DNA of 64,000 nucleotides from Chloroflexota bacterium (GCA_958295775.1 CATQHC010000002.1:1077830-1141829); one strand, 5' to 3'; shown: positions 17,418 through 27,291, numbered from the stretch's first letter. Made by a program: numbers and translations. Notes: a model not told the origin generated them from the letters alone.

Positions 17418-19256
17418 CTAGACTCCGGCTTTCGCCGGACTGACAGACGGCTCCAACCAAATTGGGCTTGTCCACGCGCGGTTGCCGTCACTCTGTCGTA
17501 CCCGCAGGTAGCAGTAGTGGACATCCATCGGTGAGTACCGCAGCGGCACCTCGTCTGCCAATTGCACGTGCTGTTGCCGGGGCGCATAGCTTCTTGCCGT
17601 GTCGCCGTTTACTACTAGGTCGATGCGTTCGATTTGCGCCGTACCGACCACATCCGCCGTGAAGCCAAAGCGGTCCGCCTGCACCGTGGAACCCATCCAC
17701 TCGCCGTTCACGCGAAAATCGACGATCATGCGCACGCCGCTTGTCGCGTAGCAGCGCCGGTTGAAGAGCGCGTCGAAGATGGACGGCCTATCCAGCCGGT
17801 CCGCCCAAACGCCGGTGAGCCCGGCTGCTCCGGTCAGGGGCCCCGGTTCCTTGTAGGGATTGGCAGGCCGGCTGTCGTGGGTGTCGCTCCCGCTCACGAA
17901 GCCCAGCTTCACGCCTTGCATCAGGTACTGGTTGATCTTCTCCTCCTCCACCTCTCCGTCCGTTCTCTGCTTCTGAAAAATCTCTGCCAGATGTTCTTGG
18001 ACGTAGAAGTGAGTATGGAAGTGACCGTGCATCAGGGCGCCCCGGCGCTTCATTTCGCGATAGAACTCTTGATAGTCATTGCAGAAAACCGTATCGGCGT
18101 GAAAACGCGCCTGGAGTTTCGGATCGTGTGCCGCGGGCCGATCTTCGCAGAAAACTGGCGGCTGTCCCGCAATCTCCGGAAAGAAAGCATGGCGGTGGCT
18201 ACCGTCGGGAGTAGTGCCGAATTCCGCTGAAGGCAGCGCGACGAACTCCCCGGGCAGGTCGTACTGTTGCCACGCATCCTGGAGCTTTTCCCACGTTTCT
18301 TTGATAGAAATACTGTAGGAGAACAACTGGCCGCCGGCAAAGTCCAGGTCATTCACATCTTTGCCCCAGGCAAAGTGTTCTACTATGGGGCGCTGGCTAA
18401 AGAGCATCCCATGGGGATCGCCCCAAAAGAGCGAGAAGGGTGGCGGCTCTTCTGCGACCCGCACTGGGTTGCTCACCGCCGTGATGCCCCGATACGTCGC
18501 CGTGACATAGTCCACCGGCCCCCGCACGGGAACCGTCCCTACGGCGCTGAACGAACTGAATGCAACGCTTGTCTCGCCACTGCCGGAACGCAAGGTCACC
18601 TCTCCCTGGGCATCGCGTACTGGATTGCCAAACCTATCGGTGACGACGACGCGTGTGGCCGCTTGCCCTGTGGCGTGAGAAGGCGTGGTTACTTGTAAAG
18701 CAGCCGGTTCGGCTTCCTTGATCGCGAGGGGATGACACTCCAAAAGGGACAATTCCGCGTCGCGCGGCAGGAAGTAGTGGTGCTTATCGCGTTCGGGGTG
18801 GTAGAACGTAAGCTCGCCAGACGGGTCCTCGACCAGCCAGAAGCGGAAGGCATCGATGGCATTGCGGGGGAGCAAGAAGCCGTCAGGGGCAGTGCGCAGT
18901 TGCACCGTAACGCTCTCTGCGGGAGTCACTGCGCCCGCAACGCACGTCACGTGCACCGCGTGGAGGAATTCAGGCGCCGGCGCATGAATATCAAACGTCC
19001 GCACCACGCCGCCAGCAACGAGCGCCTCGGCTTCCCATACCGACCCCACCGGACCACGGACCGCTATGGAGTCCGGCCAATCAAAGTTGAGCACCCACTC
19101 GTCAAGCTGGCGAATGTCGAAGAAGAACCAGAGGTTTCCACCCGTCTGCAAGCCACCTGCCGGCGGCGTGTAGTGAAGCTGCAACGTGACCGTTTCAGCA
19201 ACTTGCAGCGGGCCATCAACGCTGACCCGAAATCGCCCGCTCTTTCCCCAAGACAT
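17418..19256 (-). CDS. DUF3604/PHP-like protein, paralog A
   Basis: LFWGDPHGMLFSQRP, ALMHGHFHTHFYVQEHL, GFVSGSDTHDSRPANP; near-duplicate of 19601-21415. Confidence 0.75.
   Translation of the reverse strand: MSWGKSGRFRVSVDGPLQVAETVTLQLHYTPPAGGLQTGGNLWFFFDIRQLDEWVLNFDWPDSIAVRGPVGSVWEAEALVAGGVVRTFDIHAPAPEFLHAVHVTCVAGAVTPAESVTVQLRTAPDGFLLPRNAIDAFRFWLVEDPSGELTFYHPERDKHHYFLPRDAELSLLECHPLAIKEAEPAALQVTTPSHATGQAATRVVVTDRFGNPVRDAQGEVTLRSGSGETSVAFSSFSAVGTVPVRGPVDYVTATYRGITAVSNPVRVAEEPPPFSLFWGDPHGMLFSQRPIVEHFAWGKDVNDLDFAGGQLFSYSISIKETWEKLQDAWQQYDLPGEFVALPSAEFGTTPDGSHRHAFFPEIAGQPPVFCEDRPAAHDPKLQARFHADTVFCNDYQEFYREMKRRGALMHGHFHTHFYVQEHLAEIFQKQRTDGEVEEEKINQYLMQGVKLGFVSGSDTHDSRPANPYKEPGPLTGAAGLTGVWADRLDRPSIFDALFNRRCYATSGVRMIVDFRVNGEWMGSTVQADRFGFTADVVGTAQIERIDLVVNGDTARSYAPRQQHVQLADEVPLRYSPMDVHYCYLRVRQSDGNRAWTSPIWLEPSVSPAKAGV
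17421..17450. repeat. Palindromic repeat (gactccggctttcgccggactgacag) abutting and overlapping a coding end
   Basis: tccggc-tttc-gccgga. Encodes the ...SVSPAKAGV C-terminus of paralog A. Confidence 0.7.
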
Positions 19257-19369
19257 CGCCTTTGCTCCTTAGGTTCTACCGCTTGAGGTGACAGATTAAC
19301 AATACTCTCGTGCTACGGTACCCTTTTACAAACACGCGTCCCGGCAGTCCGCACACGAGCAAACGCAAC

Positions 19370-19460
19370 GACTTCGGGACAACGCGGAGACTTCGGGACA
19401 ACGCGGAGACTTCGCGCCATCGCGGAGACTTCGCGCCAACGCGGCGACTTCACGCCAAAG
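19370..19460. repeat. Direct tandem array of 19-bp units (about 4.7 copies)
   Basis: gacttcgggacaacgcgga x2, gacttcgcgccatcgcgga, gacttcgcgccaacgcggc, then gacttcacgccaaa. Confidence 0.9.
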
Positions 19461-19600
19461 TTATGTTGACTACCCGATCTGCCCGCCAGCTTGGGTTGGG
19501 CTCGCGCAATGCCAGTGCCGGTCAAAATCCCGCCTTCTACCACTCCGTATTTTTGCAGCGGGATAGCGTCCCAGCCCTCAAGTCCACTTTTCTGTGCCGT

Positions 19601-21415
19601 CTAGGCCAAGGACTCCAACCAAATAGGGCTCGTCCACGCGCGGTTGCCGTCGCTCTGCCGCACGCGCAAGTAGCAGTAGTTCGCTCCTACAGGAGAGAAT
19701 CGCAGCGGCACCTCGTCTTCCAACTGCACGTGCTGTCGGTTGGGCGTGTAGCTTCTGGCCGTATCGCCATTCACAACCAGGTCGATCTGTTCGATATCCG
19801 CCGTGCCCACCACGTCCGCCGTGAATCCAAAGCGGTCCGCCTGCACCGTGGAGCCCACCCACGCGCCGTTCACGCGAAAGTCAACGATGATGCGCACGCC
19901 GGTGGTGGCGTAGCAGCGCCGGTTGGAGAGCGCGTCAAAGAGCGTTGGGCGGTCGAGCCGCTCCGCCCAGACTCCCGTCAGTCCGGCAGGACCGGACGGG
20001 CCCGGCTCCTTGTAGGGATTCGCGGGTCGATTGTCGTGAGTATCGCTGCCGCTCACGATGCCGAGCTTCACGCCCCGCATCAGGAATTGGTTGATCTTCT
20101 CTTCTTCAGTAACCCCGTCGGTCTGCTGTTTCTGGTAAATCTCGGCCAGGTGTTCCTGTACATAGAAGTGGGTATGAAAGTGACCGTGAATGAGTGCGCC
20201 CCGGCGTTTCATTTCACGGTAGAACTCCTGATAGTCGCGGCAATACACCGTGTCGGGATGATAGCGCGCGTGGAGCTTGGGATCGTTGGCTCCGGGACGG
20301 TCTTCACAGAACACCGGCGGCTGGCCGGCAATCTGCGGAAAGAAGCCGTGACGATGACTGCCGTCGGGGCCGGTCGCGAATTCCGCTGAAGGCAAGGCTA
20401 CGAATTCCCCCGGCAGGTCATACTGCGCCCACGCGTCCTGCAATTCATCCCAGATCTCGCTGATGCAAATGCTGTATGAAAAGAGCTGCCCGCCAGCAAA
20501 GTCAAGGTCGTTTACGTCTTTGCCCCAGGCGAAGTGCTCGACAATCGGGCGTTGGTTGAAGAGCATGCCGTGGGGATCGCCCCAGTAGAGCGCATACGGA
20601 GACGTATCCGCATCCACACGCACCGGATTACTTGCACCCTCAATGCCCTCATACACAGCCGTCACACGATCAGCAGGAGCCTGAACCGGTAGCACCCCCG
20701 CTGCGCTAAACGAGTTTAGAGAAGTGGTTGTCTCACCGCTGCTTGTGCGCAGGGTCACTTCACCCTCGGCATCGTGCACGGGATTGCCGAAACTATCGGT
20801 GACGACAACGCGCGTATTCGCTTGACCTGTAGTGTGCGAGGGCGTCGTAACTTGCAGCACGGTCGGTGCGGCGGCGGTAATAGCAAGTGGATTGCTCTCC
20901 AGCACCGAGAGTTCCACCGCCCGTGGCAGGAAGTAGTAGTACTTATCGCGCTCGGGATGATACAGCGTGAGCTCGCCTGACGGATCTTCCACCAGCCAGA
21001 AGCGGAATGCTTCGATCGCGTTCTGCGGCAGCACAAAACCCTCGGGAGCGGTGTTGAGGTCTATGGAAATCCGGTCCTGTTCCGCCAATGCGCCCGCGAC
21101 GCACTTGACGTGCAGCGCGTGAAGGAACTCCGGCGCCGGCGGATGTATATCGAACGTACGCATTGTGCCGCCGTTGACAAGTGCCTTTGCTTCCCACGCA
21201 GTGCCCGCGGGCCCCTTGACGGATATGCCCCCGCTCGAATCATACCCATGCGTGCGCTCGCCGAATTGCCGAATGTCATAGAATATCCAGAGATTGCCGC
21301 CGGTCTGCATGCCCCCCGCGGGCGGTGTGTAATGCAACGCCAACGCAACCGTCTCCGCTACCTGCAGCGGCCCCTCAGCGCTGACGTGGAACCGTCCGTT
21401 GGCACTCACAGACAT
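19601..21415 (-). CDS. DUF3604/PHP-like protein, paralog B
   Basis: YWGDPHGMLFNQRPIVEHFAWGKDVNDLDFAGGQLFSYSI, LIHGHFHTHFYVQEHL; collinear with paralog A throughout. Confidence 0.75.
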   Translation of the reverse strand: MSVSANGRFHVSAEGPLQVAETVALALHYTPPAGGMQTGGNLWIFYDIRQFGERTHGYDSSGGISVKGPAGTAWEAKALVNGGTMRTFDIHPPAPEFLHALHVKCVAGALAEQDRISIDLNTAPEGFVLPQNAIEAFRFWLVEDPSGELTLYHPERDKYYYFLPRAVELSVLESNPLAITAAAPTVLQVTTPSHTTGQANTRVVVTDSFGNPVHDAEGEVTLRTSSGETTTSLNSFSAAGVLPVQAPADRVTAVYEGIEGASNPVRVDADTSPYALYWGDPHGMLFNQRPIVEHFAWGKDVNDLDFAGGQLFSYSICISEIWDELQDAWAQYDLPGEFVALPSAEFATGPDGSHRHGFFPQIAGQPPVFCEDRPGANDPKLHARYHPDTVYCRDYQEFYREMKRRGALIHGHFHTHFYVQEHLAEIYQKQQTDGVTEEEKINQFLMRGVKLGIVSGSDTHDNRPANPYKEPGPSGPAGLTGVWAERLDRPTLFDALSNRRCYATTGVRIIVDFRVNGAWVGSTVQADRFGFTADVVGTADIEQIDLVVNGDTARSYTPNRQHVQLEDEVPLRFSPVGANYCYLRVRQSDGNRAWTSPIWLESLA

Positions 21416-21573
21416 AGTTAACTGTTACCTTTCGTCTGACTGCTTGAATTGGAGCATCTTAAGCACTATAGCTCTGCGGTATCGTATCACAGGAAGCGGC
21501 AGGGTGCTCTCGGTCAGCGCCTGATGTCGGGGCGGTTCGCTTCCACGCTTGCCAACATGCAGTACCGCGCACT

Positions 21574-21777
21574 ACGGAGAACATGGATTCCGCGCCCTCG
21601 CGCGGGGCGAGCGCCTGATGTAGGGGCGGTTCGCGAACCGCCTCTACGCAGAATTGCTCTCCCTCGTTTGCAAGCATTCTGGCACCGCACAACACGGAGA
21701 ACATGGATTCCGCGCCCCCGCGCGGGGCGAGCGCCTGATGTAGGGGCGGTTCGCGAACCGCCTCTACGCAGAATTGC
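21574..21777. repeat. Tandem 120-bp-period repeat containing the ggggcggttcgcgaaccgcc palindrome
   Basis: 21574-21657 and 21694-21777 are identical over 84 bp apart from T/C at 21598/21718. Partial copies flank at about 21512 and 21814. Confidence 0.92.
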
Positions 21778-21826
21778 ATCGCCACGCCTAAAAGCGTGCA
21801 GGCATTGTGCATGACGGAGAAGATGG

Positions 21827-21846
21827 ATTCCCGTTTTCACGGGAAT
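21827..21846. repeat. attcccgt-tttc-acgggaat palindrome
   Basis: Perfect 8-bp arms within agatggattcccg...gggaatgacg. Confidence 0.75.
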
Positions 21847-21908
21847 GACGGACTGCGTTGCCACGACAATGCAGTCGTTGTGCTTGGAATCCTGATGATG
21901 AGGACGGA

Positions 21909-23483
21909 CTAGAATACCCGGCGCGCGTCCTCGATCCAAATCGGACTCGACCACGCCATCTCGCCGTCCTCCTGGGTCACCCGGACGTAATACCAGTCCG
22001 CGCGGTCTTGCGGCATCTCCAGCTCATCGAGCGACAAGACACACTCCCAGCCGGGCCGTTCCACCACATGCCAGTCGCAGTTGTTCTTTACCACAACCAC
22101 CCTGGCAATTGGCCCGGCGCCGTGGACGCGGACGCGCATCTGCTTGGGCGGGGTCTGCACGCTGATGGTTTCGCCCATGGGTTGGTTATCCACGTCGAAG
22201 TCGAGATAGATGCGCACGCCGGTCGTGCCGATGGCGCGACGCTGCCAAAGCGAACTGAACATGGCATCGCGCTCGCGGCGGCGGGCCCACAGACCCGTCA
22301 TGCCGGCGTGGTGGTTGAACGTCGTCAACTTGATGGGCAGGTGGGCGATTTGCACGCTGCTGGTGGCGCGGCCGTCGTGGCTCTCGCTGCCCCCCACAAA
22401 GCCAAAGCGAAAGCCCTGCCGCAGACCGTCCTGCAAGAAGTGTCCGGTGGCTTCATAGGGGGGATACTCGGCTTGGGGTTCGTCCCATTGCGTCCGTTCA
22501 TTCCTCCCCTTGAGGGCGTAGGGCTCGCCCTCGTGCTCGCTGCTGCCCCAATGGCTGTAGACCTCCATCAGGCGCTCGAACTCCGGGTCCATGGTCTCCC
22601 AATTGTGCCAGATGCGATTGCCCAGGCGCGCGGGGTGATGGGGTATCGAAAGAATGTCCCTGCCGGTTCGGGAAAGGCTTCTGAAGACGTTGAAGAGGTC
22701 CTGCGGCGTGTTTGATCCTTTCCAATTGCTGGAAATGAGCGGCATGTCGCCGTGACGGAAAATCACGTTGCGGTGGCCGCAATCGGCGTCCGGGCCCCGG
22801 TTCCACGACCACTCGTAACCCAGCAGCGTCACGAATCGCTCCGGCTGGTTGTAGAACTCCGCGCCCTCTTGAATCTCGCGCCACTCGTCCGTGCTGAGGG
22901 CGTAATCATGATCGGTCAGCGCCGTAAAGTCCAAGTGCACCACGTCGCGGGCAAAGCGATATACCTCATCGACGGTAGCGGGTCCATAGCTCCACAGGAG
23001 AGGATCCGTGCGCTTACGGCTGGGGTTTTCCAAGCGGTGGCAGTGCAAGTCGCCCCAGTAGAGTTTGTGGTCGCCCCTGTACAAGTAGCCGGGCGCCCAA
23101 CTGGGATTGCTGACAGCCTCGATGCCTGTCTCACGGTCCCGCGCCCGCACGCGAAAGACCCGGTCCTTCTCAGATACCCGGCCCCGTACGGCGTGGTGGC
23201 TGTCGTACTCCGGCAGCATGGGCACGGCTGCCGGGACCTCACCGCCGGCTCCTTCAATTGAGAGTTCCAGGTGGGCGCTCTGCTTGGGTAAGTGAAACCC
23301 CCATTGGTCCCGCAGTTCAAGACCGATCTTAAACTCGCCATTGCGCACGTCCGGCGACACTATGCTAGGCACGTTGACGCGGATTTCTGCCAGTGCTGGT
23401 GTGCCCTTATAGTCCAGCGGCAGCCGAATGAGATTCGGGTCGAATTCTACGGCGCTCATCAGTTCACTCCTCACCACGCTCAC
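21909..23483 (-). CDS. DUF3604/PHP-like protein, paralog C (intact first motif)
   Basis: LYWGDLHCHRLENPS, HLDFTALTDHDYAL, RFVTLLGYEWSW, FRFGFVGGSESHDGR. Confidence 0.85.
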   Translation of the reverse strand: MSVVRSELMSAVEFDPNLIRLPLDYKGTPALAEIRVNVPSIVSPDVRNGEFKIGLELRDQWGFHLPKQSAHLELSIEGAGGEVPAAVPMLPEYDSHHAVRGRVSEKDRVFRVRARDRETGIEAVSNPSWAPGYLYRGDHKLYWGDLHCHRLENPSRKRTDPLLWSYGPATVDEVYRFARDVVHLDFTALTDHDYALSTDEWREIQEGAEFYNQPERFVTLLGYEWSWNRGPDADCGHRNVIFRHGDMPLISSNWKGSNTPQDLFNVFRSLSRTGRDILSIPHHPARLGNRIWHNWETMDPEFERLMEVYSHWGSSEHEGEPYALKGRNERTQWDEPQAEYPPYEATGHFLQDGLRQGFRFGFVGGSESHDGRATSSVQIAHLPIKLTTFNHHAGMTGLWARRRERDAMFSSLWQRRAIGTTGVRIYLDFDVDNQPMGETISVQTPPKQMRVRVHGAGPIARVVVVKNNCDWHVVERPGWECVLSLDELEMPQDRADWYYVRVTQEDGEMAWSSPIWIEDARRVF

Positions 23484-23657
23484 AGACAGTTCTTAGAATT
23501 GTACCCGTACAGAGTTCCTTGAAAACAGGCTGCTGATAGAAACAACAGAGCACCCAGCACTCCCACCGTTTGGCGAGGTACTGGATGCTCCATCTCTATC
23601 GTCAATGCGGTCGCACATGCACCGCAATGCCTGTACTAGACCGCTTAGTGTTCTTTC

Positions 23658-25022
23658 CTACTCGCGCGCCAGCCACTCGTCGAGCACCGTCTGCGCCTGT
23701 GCTTCAGTGAGACGCAAGCCTTCCTCGATGGTGGTCTTGCCGGTGAGCATGTCGGGCACGCCGCCGCTCATGATGCCGAGCATCTCGTTCGCGCCGGGGG
23801 CCGAGACCACGAAGCGTCGGCCTTCCATGACGTCAACCTGATGGATGACGAACGGATCGCCGCCGTGGTAGGCCTCACTGTACGACGTGTCAACGCGAAT
23901 TGGGAGGCGGTCGAAGTGCTTGGCCCAGCGGATATTCACGTCATCTACGCCGAAGTGCTCCATGAACGTCCAGCCAAGGTCTTTGTGCGTAGCGCCAACA
24001 GGCAGCACCCACGTATGGCAGCCGCCGTACGTGCGGTTGAAGCCGTCGGCGGGCTTCGGCCAGTGACCCCAGTGATACTCAAGGTCCGGCGCTTCCTGGG
24101 CGATACTCTCGAACCGGATGGAGCCGGTATCGTAGAGGTTTGCCAAACGGCTGCCGTAGAAGTGTGCCCGGGCATTCTCATCGCCCTTGAACTCCTGCAA
24201 AGCGTCGTAGCCGCCCTGCATGTCATGCACCTTCTTCAGCCACGCCATGCCTTCGCGGCCTTCCTCGGTATTGAGGGTGATCTTGGTGGCGTCTTCGTTA
24301 ATGTTCTCGCCGCCAAGCTGCCACATGGGCACCATCCACACGTGCCGGTTGGCCCACAACGGACCCCACGCCACCTGCTCGATGGTATTGCCGCCCTTGA
24401 ATGACTTGGAGATTACATCCTCTATGTCCGTCCACGTCACCGGCGGGTTCTCTGGGTCGAGGCCCGCATCCAGGTAGAGATTGTCGTGGATGTAGAAGAA
24501 GCGCACGTCCGGGCCGAAAGGCATACTCCACACCTGGCCCTTGTGGTCCATGTCGATGCGCAGGGAGGGCCAGATGTCATCTTTATTGATCACAGGGGAC
24601 TGGGCGTAATACTGCTCCAGGCTATCCACGATGCCGCCGGCCGCCACCTGCTGGTTCTGCCAGACGCCCACCTGACCGATGTCAGGAGACGCATTCGCTG
24701 CTTGCGCGGCAATTAAGATGGTGAAGCGGTTGCCTTCCGGGATGAGGTCTTTGACCGTAAGACCCTCGACCAGGGCCTCGATCTCTTGCTTGACCTCCAG
24801 GCCCAGGCCCTGTGAAAGGTCCCACCGGGCGGTGGTCCACACCTCTAGCTCGACAGCCTCTGCCGGTGCGGGTTGTGCTTCCTCTGCTTTGGGCGCCTCT
24901 TCTTCCGCTGGGGCATCTGCGGAATCCATCGGGGCCGCCTGGCCGCAGGCCACAAACAACGCACCTGCCGCGGTCGCGCCTACGCCACCGAGGAACGTCC
25001 GTCTGAGAATCTTATCTCGCAT
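23658..25022 (-). CDS. ABC transporter extracellular solute-binding lipoprotein, Tat-type signal
   Basis: MRDKILRRTFLGGVGATAAGALFVACGQA (twin Arg plus lipobox); family 1 SBP-like body. Confidence 0.85.
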   Translation of the reverse strand: MRDKILRRTFLGGVGATAAGALFVACGQAAPMDSADAPAEEEAPKAEEAQPAPAEAVELEVWTTARWDLSQGLGLEVKQEIEALVEGLTVKDLIPEGNRFTILIAAQAANASPDIGQVGVWQNQQVAAGGIVDSLEQYYAQSPVINKDDIWPSLRIDMDHKGQVWSMPFGPDVRFFYIHDNLYLDAGLDPENPPVTWTDIEDVISKSFKGGNTIEQVAWGPLWANRHVWMVPMWQLGGENINEDATKITLNTEEGREGMAWLKKVHDMQGGYDALQEFKGDENARAHFYGSRLANLYDTGSIRFESIAQEAPDLEYHWGHWPKPADGFNRTYGGCHTWVLPVGATHKDLGWTFMEHFGVDDVNIRWAKHFDRLPIRVDTSYSEAYHGGDPFVIHQVDVMEGRRFVVSAPGANEMLGIMSGGVPDMLTGKTTIEEGLRLTEAQAQTVLDEWLARE

Positions 25023-25130
25023 ATTCCTCTCCTTATACTTCACGAACACGTCCCAGACTCTCACTCAAACTCTAGTCCCAATTTGGTTTGAGTGCAACCG
25101 CACCCTACGAAGTGGCAGAGACCCCGCATG

Positions 25131-25158
25131 GTAGGGGCGGTTCGGAAACCGCCCCTAC
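25131..25158. repeat. gtaggggcggtt-cgga-aaccgcccctac palindrome
   Basis: 12-bp perfect arms; same family as 8917-8944. Confidence 0.85.
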
Positions 25159-25237
25159 GGAAGTCGCCATGTCTCCGTTTGTCTATACTAGATGGACGGA
25201 TGCAGTCCTCCGCGGAACGCCGACGAAAAGGAAAGTC

Positions 25238-26029
25238 ATGGCGGAATGGCGCTACGCAAAGCTCACCTGGCCGGAAGTGCGACAGGCAGCGCGGGAGCAA
25301 AAGGCCGTCTTGTTGCCTGTAGCGGCCATCGAACAGCACGGTCCGCATTTACCGATAGACACGGACAACGTCGCGGCGCTCGCCGTCTGCGAGCGCGCTG
25401 CACAAGCCGCCCCTAGCAAACTCCTCTGTGCGCCGCCGATCCACTACGGCTTCAACGAGCACAACATGGACTTTCCCGGTACCATTTCAGTCCAGGCGCA
25501 GCACTTCATCGACTATTGCTACGACGTGGCGGTGAGCTTTGCGCGCCATCGCTTCCCCATCATCCTCTTTGTGAACGGACACGCCTCAAACGACCCGCTG
25601 CTCCAGGTGTCCGCCAGGCTTGCAACGCTGCACTCCGATGCTGCGTGCGCTCTCGTTTCGTATTGGGACTTGGCCAAAGATGATGTTGAGCAATGGCGGG
25701 AATCGGAGTATCCCGGCGGCATGGACCATGCCGGTGAATTCGAGACTTCCATTTACCTGGCACTCGATCCGGCGCGGGTGCAAATGGACAAGGCGCAGGC
25801 CGACTACCGCGTTCGCACCAAGTGGCACTACCGCGACCTGATGGGCGGCTCGCCGGTGAAGTACGTAGACCACCTCAGCAAGATGTCGGCAGACGGCACC
25901 GGCGGCGATCCTACCCTCGGCGCGGCCTGGAAAGGCGAACGCATTCTTGAGACAGTGAGCCGGGCAATCCTAGAAGTCGTAGACGATCTCCGCGAGCTGC
26001 CCTACGGGCCGAGGGTTGACCACCACTAG
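25238..26029 (+). CDS. Creatininase family protein
   Basis: LPVAAIEQHGPHLPIDTDN, FVNGHASND, DHAGEFETS. Start set at MAEWRYAKLTW because the upstream ORF extension reads through a repeat. Confidence 0.92.
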   Translation: MAEWRYAKLTWPEVRQAAREQKAVLLPVAAIEQHGPHLPIDTDNVAALAVCERAAQAAPSKLLCAPPIHYGFNEHNMDFPGTISVQAQHFIDYCYDVAVSFARHRFPIILFVNGHASNDPLLQVSARLATLHSDAACALVSYWDLAKDDVEQWRESEYPGGMDHAGEFETSIYLALDPARVQMDKAQADYRVRTKWHYRDLMGGSPVKYVDHLSKMSADGTGGDPTLGAAWKGERILETVSRAILEVVDDLRELPYGPRVDHH

Positions 26030-26070
26030 CTGTTGCTCCATAGCCGGTCGTGCCTCTCCATGTCTACTGG

Positions 26071-27291
26071 CTAGGACAACACTTCATTGACCAGCGAGAG
26101 GCCGGCGTCTAGTCTCTGCGGCCAGTCCGGCGCGAGATGGCGGATGGGGTTGGTGCAGACGCGGAATATGCACACTGCCTCGCGCAGATTGAGGTCCCGC
26201 TCATCCCAACCAAAACGCTCCAACGCTGCGGACCGGAAATCTGCGTGAAATGCCCCGCTCGCCTTTGACTCAGCTTCACGCCCAAAGCGTGCCGACCAGC
26301 GCATATGGGCAAGAAAGTTTCCCACATCGAGCAAAGGGTCTCCCAGCCCGGCCTCTTCGAAGTCCACCAGTGCCATCCTGCCATCGGGGATGCGAATCAT
26401 CTGGTCGTCATAGAAGTCGTTGTGCGCGACGGATGACGGCTGCCAGGCTTTGGCAAAGTCCTCTAGCCCGGCAGTCGCATCATTCAGTTTGAGACGAATT
26501 TCGGCGTGATCACGGAGTACCTGCCGGAAGACGCGCCTGGCACGCCGGTACGCTCCATAGAGATTGATAGGATGCGCTTTGCTAGAAGCCGTCGGAATTT
26601 CCCAAAGCTGTTCCAGTTTGTCGAGGATTGGATTGAGGTCTACCTGTTCACCCTTTCGGATGAGTCTGCGCAAGTTTTTTCCCGGAATCTCCGACAGCCA
26701 GACTATCCCACCTTCACTCCAGCACCCCGCCAGACGGGGAAGCACAAATCCCGCTTGGGCTACTAGCTCTGCCGCTGCCATGAGCCGCGGCACGCGACTT
26801 GGTCGCATCGCGCGCACATAGAAGCGCACGCGGCCGTGCCTATGGCGCAATACGGCATGCCCGCCGGGTCGGTAGCGCACAAGACTCACGTGCACTCGCT
26901 GCACAGAAGTCGCGAACACATGCTTATTGAGCAATTCGGAAGCGGGCACCGCAGACGCGGCACTTACTAGACCGGGCAAGTGAGGATCTTCAGGATAGCG
27001 GTACAGCTTGACCGGTTGATCGCGCGCTAGTTCAATTGCAAACTGCTGTTGTGTGACAAACTCGGCCCAAGGCCATTCGGCCACAATGGTCGCGATGGCG
27101 CTGCGACGGGGATTGTAGCTGAGCTGCCGGTGGCGCAGGTTTGCCGGATTTTCCTCCGGTGCGCCAAACTGAGAACAGTAATTTTGCCAAATCCACTCAC
27201 GATTGAAGAGCTTGGAAAATTCCGGCAAGTTCCGGTCGTCCGGCAAGGCCGCCGGTAGTGCCAAAGGGGGTGCAGTAATCAGGTCCGGCAC
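26071..27291 (-). CDS. APH-like phosphotransferase/kinase family protein
   Basis: SSVAHNDFYDDQMIR and MALVDFEEAGLGDPLLDVGNFLAHM. Confidence 0.8.
   Translation of the reverse strand: MPDLITAPPLALPAALPDDRNLPEFSKLFNREWIWQNYCSQFGAPEENPANLRHRQLSYNPRRSAIATIVAEWPWAEFVTQQQFAIELARDQPVKLYRYPEDPHLPGLVSAASAVPASELLNKHVFATSVQRVHVSLVRYRPGGHAVLRHRHGRVRFYVRAMRPSRVPRLMAAAELVAQAGFVLPRLAGCWSEGGIVWLSEIPGKNLRRLIRKGEQVDLNPILDKLEQLWEIPTASSKAHPINLYGAYRRARRVFRQVLRDHAEIRLKLNDATAGLEDFAKAWQPSSVAHNDFYDDQMIRIPDGRMALVDFEEAGLGDPLLDVGNFLAHMRWSARFGREAESKASGAFHADFRSAALERFGWDERDLNLREAVCIFRVCTNPIRHLAPDWPQRLDAGLSLVNEVLS

Noticed and set aside
19370-19460. Possible CRISPR or origin iterons
   Set aside because: No spacers, no cas genes, and no rep or dnaA gene nearby; better described as a short tandem repeat.
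21449-21954. ORFs with repeated RGGSRTAPTSGARPARGRGIHVL
   Set aside because: Translation of the intergenic palindromic repeat, not a protein family.
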